The position numbers and the translations under genes are program-made. The notes beneath the pieces were generated by a model, which saw only the letters and a list, made by a program, of their open reading frames with translations, did not search any database and was not told the DNA's origin. From Ruminococcus sp. (GTDB lineage Bacteria; Bacillota_A; Clostridia; Oscillospirales; Ruminococcaceae): a stretch of 7,783 nt of DNA. This document shows positions 6,280-7,783 of the stretch, one piece after another. Location of the stretch: the NCBI GenBank assembly GCA_017418765.1, contig JAFOMV010000122.1, positions 1 through 7,783 of the forward strand, in the 5' to 3' direction. Each line of letters begins with the position of its first letter. The stretch's first letter is position 1.

Positions 6280-6321
6280 AAAAGCCTGTATTTCGAGGAA
6301 AACACCGAAATACAGGCTTTT
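6280..6321. terminator. Strong bidirectional intrinsic terminator
   Basis: AAAAGCCTGTATTTCG and CGAAATACAGGCTTTT pair over 16 bases with a 10-base loop. On the plus strand the stem ends in TTTTCTGTT and stops the tRNA operon; on the minus strand it ends in TTTTTAATT and can stop the three-gene cassette converging from the other side. Confidence 0.92.
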
Positions 6322-6344
6322 CTGTTACCTACAGAAAACAGTTT

Positions 6345-6408
6345 CAACTGCATTTTTGCAGTTGCGTGTGAAGAAAAAACAGGCAAAATTCACACGAATT
6401 TCACACGA
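6345..6408. repeat. Hairpin plus inverted and direct repeats next to the tRNA operon
   Basis: CAACTGCA/TGCAGTTG (6345-6352, 6357-6364) is an 8-bp stem with a TTTT loop. It abuts CGTGTGAA (6365-6372), whose inverse TTCACACG occurs twice, 11 bases apart, at 6389-6396 and 6400-6407. No gene is here. Direct repeats beside a tRNA 3' end can be integrase arm sites left by an integrated element, but no integrase or repeated tRNA 3' end is in the window. Confidence 0.55.
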
Positions 6409-6437
6409 CGATAGCTGGCTTTATATGAGTAATATAG

Positions 6438-6650
6438 TCAATCCTCTCGATGATCAAATTCCTCACGGAATAATCCAAACACATATAGAGCGGACTGACC
6501 GTATAGACCTGTTTCATCATCAGCGTAACTTGCACCTGTTGCAGAAGTGTAGAACTTATCTAACGCTTCTTTCTCAGAAATATTGTACTCTGCTGAGATA
6601 AGGCGTACTATTTCAGGGATAATTGTTGCTCTTGTTGTTGCATGATCCAT
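6438..6650 (-). CDS. Small protein of unknown function, third gene of ART cassette
   Basis: The 70 aa acidic protein is predicted mostly helical: a helix over about 8-22 (IIPEIVRLISAEY), SEKEALDKFYTS (25-36), then the conserved-looking DDETGLYGQSALYVFGLFREE (44-64). It has no signal peptide or membrane segment. I recall similar small proteins beside DUF3791 and DUF3990 genes in Clostridia but cannot name a family with confidence. GGAGG at 6658-6662 lies seven bases before the ATG, inside the end of the preceding gene, and only two bases separate the genes, so translation is probably coupled. It may be a partner or antitoxin of the putative ADP-ribosyltransferase. Confidence 0.82.
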   Translation of the reverse strand: MDHATTRATIIPEIVRLISAEYNISEKEALDKFYTSATGASYADDETGLYGQSALYVFGLFREEFDHRED

Positions 6651-6652
6651 AA

Positions 6653-7147
6653 TTACGCCTCCACTATATAGCTTTTTATGAATTTAAGCTGCTTGAGTGA
6701 ACGCTCAGAACAAAAGGCTATCTGATTGTTTATCTTCTCAAATTTCAGCCTTTCGATTGCATCTTCTTTTCTCATGATGCCCTGCACCACATAAGCAACC
6801 GTTTCACCGACATTATCATTTGCTATTTTACCGATAACAATGTCATGTTCATGTTTATACGACAAGTCGCTTCGGCAGCTGACAACCATATCGAGCCACT
6901 CCATAGAAGCACCATCAAATTCTAAAATATCCGAAGCGATATCACGTTCCCAATCAAATATGTTCACGACAGCAGAAACAGAGTTTTGACTCTTCCTTGA
7001 CTGTATTTTTGCACGTCTGAGAGCCCAGCGTTCAGCTTGCTCCTTAATATCAGTCGTATAAAATGCAAAGCCAAAATCACGACCTATTTCAGTTGTGATT
7101 ATTTTAGGCTCCTTGATTTCTAAAGTTGTTCCGTGATAAACCAGCAT
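6653..7147 (-). CDS. DUF3990-like putative ADP-ribosyltransferase-fold protein
   Basis: The 164 aa protein opens with LVYHGTT (2-7), then DFGFAFYTT (24-32) and EQAERWALRRA (36-46). This pattern of YHG, DFGxGFYxT and QAxxWA I associate with DUF3990. By analogy with ADP-ribosyltransferases of the H-Y-E/Q type, His5 would hold NAD, Tyr30 would be the second motif, and NQIAFCSERSLKQLKF (141-156) would supply Gln142 as a third motif. DIVIGKIANDNV (102-113) is another block that I recall from these proteins. The likely role is NAD-dependent modification of a host or phage target, but this is inferred from fold similarity only. AGGAG lies nine bases before the ATG at 7147; the upstream gene ends one base before it. 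It sits between two small genes in one transcript. Confidence 0.8.
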   Translation of the reverse strand: MLVYHGTTLEIKEPKIITTEIGRDFGFAFYTTDIKEQAERWALRRAKIQSRKSQNSVSAVVNIFDWERDIASDILEFDGASMEWLDMVVSCRSDLSYKHEHDIVIGKIANDNVGETVAYVVQGIMRKEDAIERLKFEKINNQIAFCSERSLKQLKFIKSYIVEA

Positions 7148-7148
7148 A

Positions 7149-7343
7149 TTACGCAGCTCCTAAGTATTCATCAATTAATTGAATGATATATTCCATTCCC
7201 ATTCCATGAAGATCATCATAGTCGTTTTCAAGCAGGTCAAGAACTTTTTCCTGTTTGAAGAGTTCATACACTTCATTACTTGATTTATTGATATGCTTAG
7301 CGTAATACTCAACACAGAATGATATAAATGAGATCCTGCTCAT
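7149..7343 (-). CDS. DUF3791-like small protein, first gene of ART cassette
   Basis: 64 aa from the ATG at 7343. A TTG at 7361 could extend it by six residues, but the GGAGG at 7351-7355 lies seven bases before the ATG and inside that extension, so the ATG is preferred. The sequence is helical and small: ISFISFCVEYYAKH (4-17), SSNEVYELFKQEKVLDLLEN (21-40), DLHGMGMEYIIQLIDEYL (44-61). The spacing of F/Y, Val-Phe, Leu-His and Ile-Asp matches my memory of DUF3791 proteins, which often stand next to DUF3990 genes. It lies one base before the putative ADP-ribosyltransferase. Gene order (small first, enzyme second) fits an antitoxin or specificity partner; this is inferred. Confidence 0.8.
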   Translation of the reverse strand: MSRISFISFCVEYYAKHINKSSNEVYELFKQEKVLDLLENDYDDLHGMGMEYIIQLIDEYLGAA

Positions 7344-7395
7344 GTTAAAACCTCCGTTCAATTGCTTAAAACGCTTGAAATATTATGTTTAACTT

Positions 7396-7424
7396 ATTAT
7401 ACCACTAAAAAGGCGAGTAGTCAA
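7396..7424 (-). promoter_or_regulatory. Sigma-A promoter of the ART cassette
   Basis: On the minus strand TTGACT (7424-7419), 17 bases, TATAAT (7401-7396). The predicted start near 7389 gives a leader of about 46 bases before the ATG at 7343. A private promoter marks the three genes as an independent unit. Confidence 0.85.
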
Positions 7425-7481
7425 TTATATCCCGTACATAATAATCCAACATTTGTTGCTGAAGAAATTGTATTTTCTTTA

Positions 7482-7564
7482 TCTCCTAACTCACCATATG
7501 ATTTATGAGAAATTTCTCCTAAAAGCTTGACTTATCACCTAATATTGTTTATAATTATGAGAAA
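7482..7564. repeat. Repeats around the fic promoter, possible operator sites
   Basis: TTATGAGAAA occurs at 7503-7512 and 7555-7564, 52 bases apart, flanking the fic -35 and -10. TCTCCTAA occurs at 7482-7489 and 7515-7522, 33 bases apart. GAGAAATTTCTC (7507-7518) is a perfect 12-base palindrome joining the two patterns. Spacings near whole helical turns fit protein binding on one DNA face; binding is not shown. Confidence 0.45.
7527..7555 (+). promoter_or_regulatory. Sigma-A promoter of the fic gene
   Basis: TTGACT (7527-7532), 17 bases, TATAAT (7550-7555). The expected start near 7562 falls on the ribosome binding site (AAAGGAG, 7562-7568), so the leader would be only about 16 bases, leaving little room for RNA-level control. 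Confidence 0.85.
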
Positions 7565-7577
7565 GGAGCGTGAGCTT

Positions 7578-7783
7578 ATGAGAATCTTTGATTACAACAA
7601 ACTTGCAAAACGTTCATGGGACAGTGAGATCATTGGTCTTGTAGCCCAGATTCACGAGCATAAAGGCAGACAGGAACTTTATCTGAAACAGAAACCTGCC
7701 GAGCTTGACCGACTTATTGAGATTGCAAAGGTACAAAGTACAGAAGCATCCAATGAGATTGAAGGGATCCGAACTACTAACAC
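7578..7783 (+). CDS. Fic-family protein, N-terminal 68 codons only (runs off window)
   Basis: ATG at 7578 with AAAGGAG nine bases upstream; the frame stays open to the window end. The N-terminus (MRIFDYNKLAKRSWDSE, then IHEHKGRQELYL and IEIAKVQSTEASNEIEGI) is the pattern I recall from clostridial Fic-family proteins of about 300-380 aa. SNEIEG (58-63) fits the Fic inhibitory helix motif [S/T]xxxE[G/N]; placed before the catalytic domain, this is the class II, self-inhibited type. Fic enzymes usually transfer AMP from ATP to a hydroxyl on target proteins through HPFxxGNG, which lies outside this window. No antitoxin gene is needed for class II. It is divergent from the ART cassette. Confidence 0.85.
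   Translation, partial: MRIFDYNKLAKRSWDSEIIGLVAQIHEHKGRQELYLKQKPAELDRLIEIAKVQSTEASNEIEGIRTTN

Noticed and set aside
6138..6386. 82-codon minus-strand frame containing GGQRGIRTLDTLLTYTRVP
   Set aside because: This is the well-known false protein produced by translating the antisense of a tRNA-Ser gene; it also covers the terminator.
6345..6408. CRISPR-like direct repeats
   Set aside because: Only two copies of an 8-9 base motif with a 2-base gap; no repeat-spacer array.
7344..7361. Six-residue TTG-start extension of the DUF3791-like protein
   Set aside because: The ribosome binding site lies inside the extension and is ideally placed for the ATG at 7343.

Overview
The window reads as chromosomal DNA from a low-to-mid GC Gram-positive anaerobe of the class Clostridia, most likely a Ruminococcus-like member of the Oscillospiraceae. 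The reasons are strong AGGAGG-type ribosome binding sites, near-consensus sigma-A promoters, tRNA genes with encoded CCA ends, and protein variants that I recall from that group. The genus is an inference; no search was run.

Region 1 (bases 48-4476, minus strand) is a four-gene unit transcribed as minD-like ATPase, methylglyoxal-synthase-like protein, hisS and aspS. A textbook extended -10 promoter at 4675-4703 starts it, followed by a leader of about 190 bases that can form mutually exclusive stems near the minD ribosome binding site. Hairpins sit before hisS and before aspS, and no T-box leader is present. The two synthetases look intact. The MGS-like protein lacks canonical active-site residues, and the MinD-like protein ends without the usual membrane-targeting helix.

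Region 2 (4781-5800) holds a divergent pair, each gene with its own promoter: a shikimate-kinase-like P-loop kinase on the minus strand and an ArsC/Spx-fold protein on the plus strand. Both lack a residue normally needed for the textbook activity: the shikimate-binding Arg is Ile, and the catalytic Cys is Ser.

Region 3 (6023-6321) is a tRNA operon, tRNA-Leu(GAG) then tRNA-Ser(GGA), with a consensus promoter, a long hairpin between the tRNAs and a strong bidirectional terminator.

Region 4 (6322-7783) looks like accessory DNA beside the tRNA genes. A tight three-gene cassette on the minus strand (64 aa DUF3791-like protein, 164 aa DUF3990-like putative ADP-ribosyltransferase, unrecognised 70 aa protein) has its own promoter. 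Divergent from it, the first 68 codons of a Fic-family protein run off the window, with a self-inhibitory motif visible. Two nucleotide-using protein-modification enzymes placed back to back, with repeats around the fic promoter, suggest a toxin-antitoxin or defence locus. This is the best candidate here for an undescribed system.
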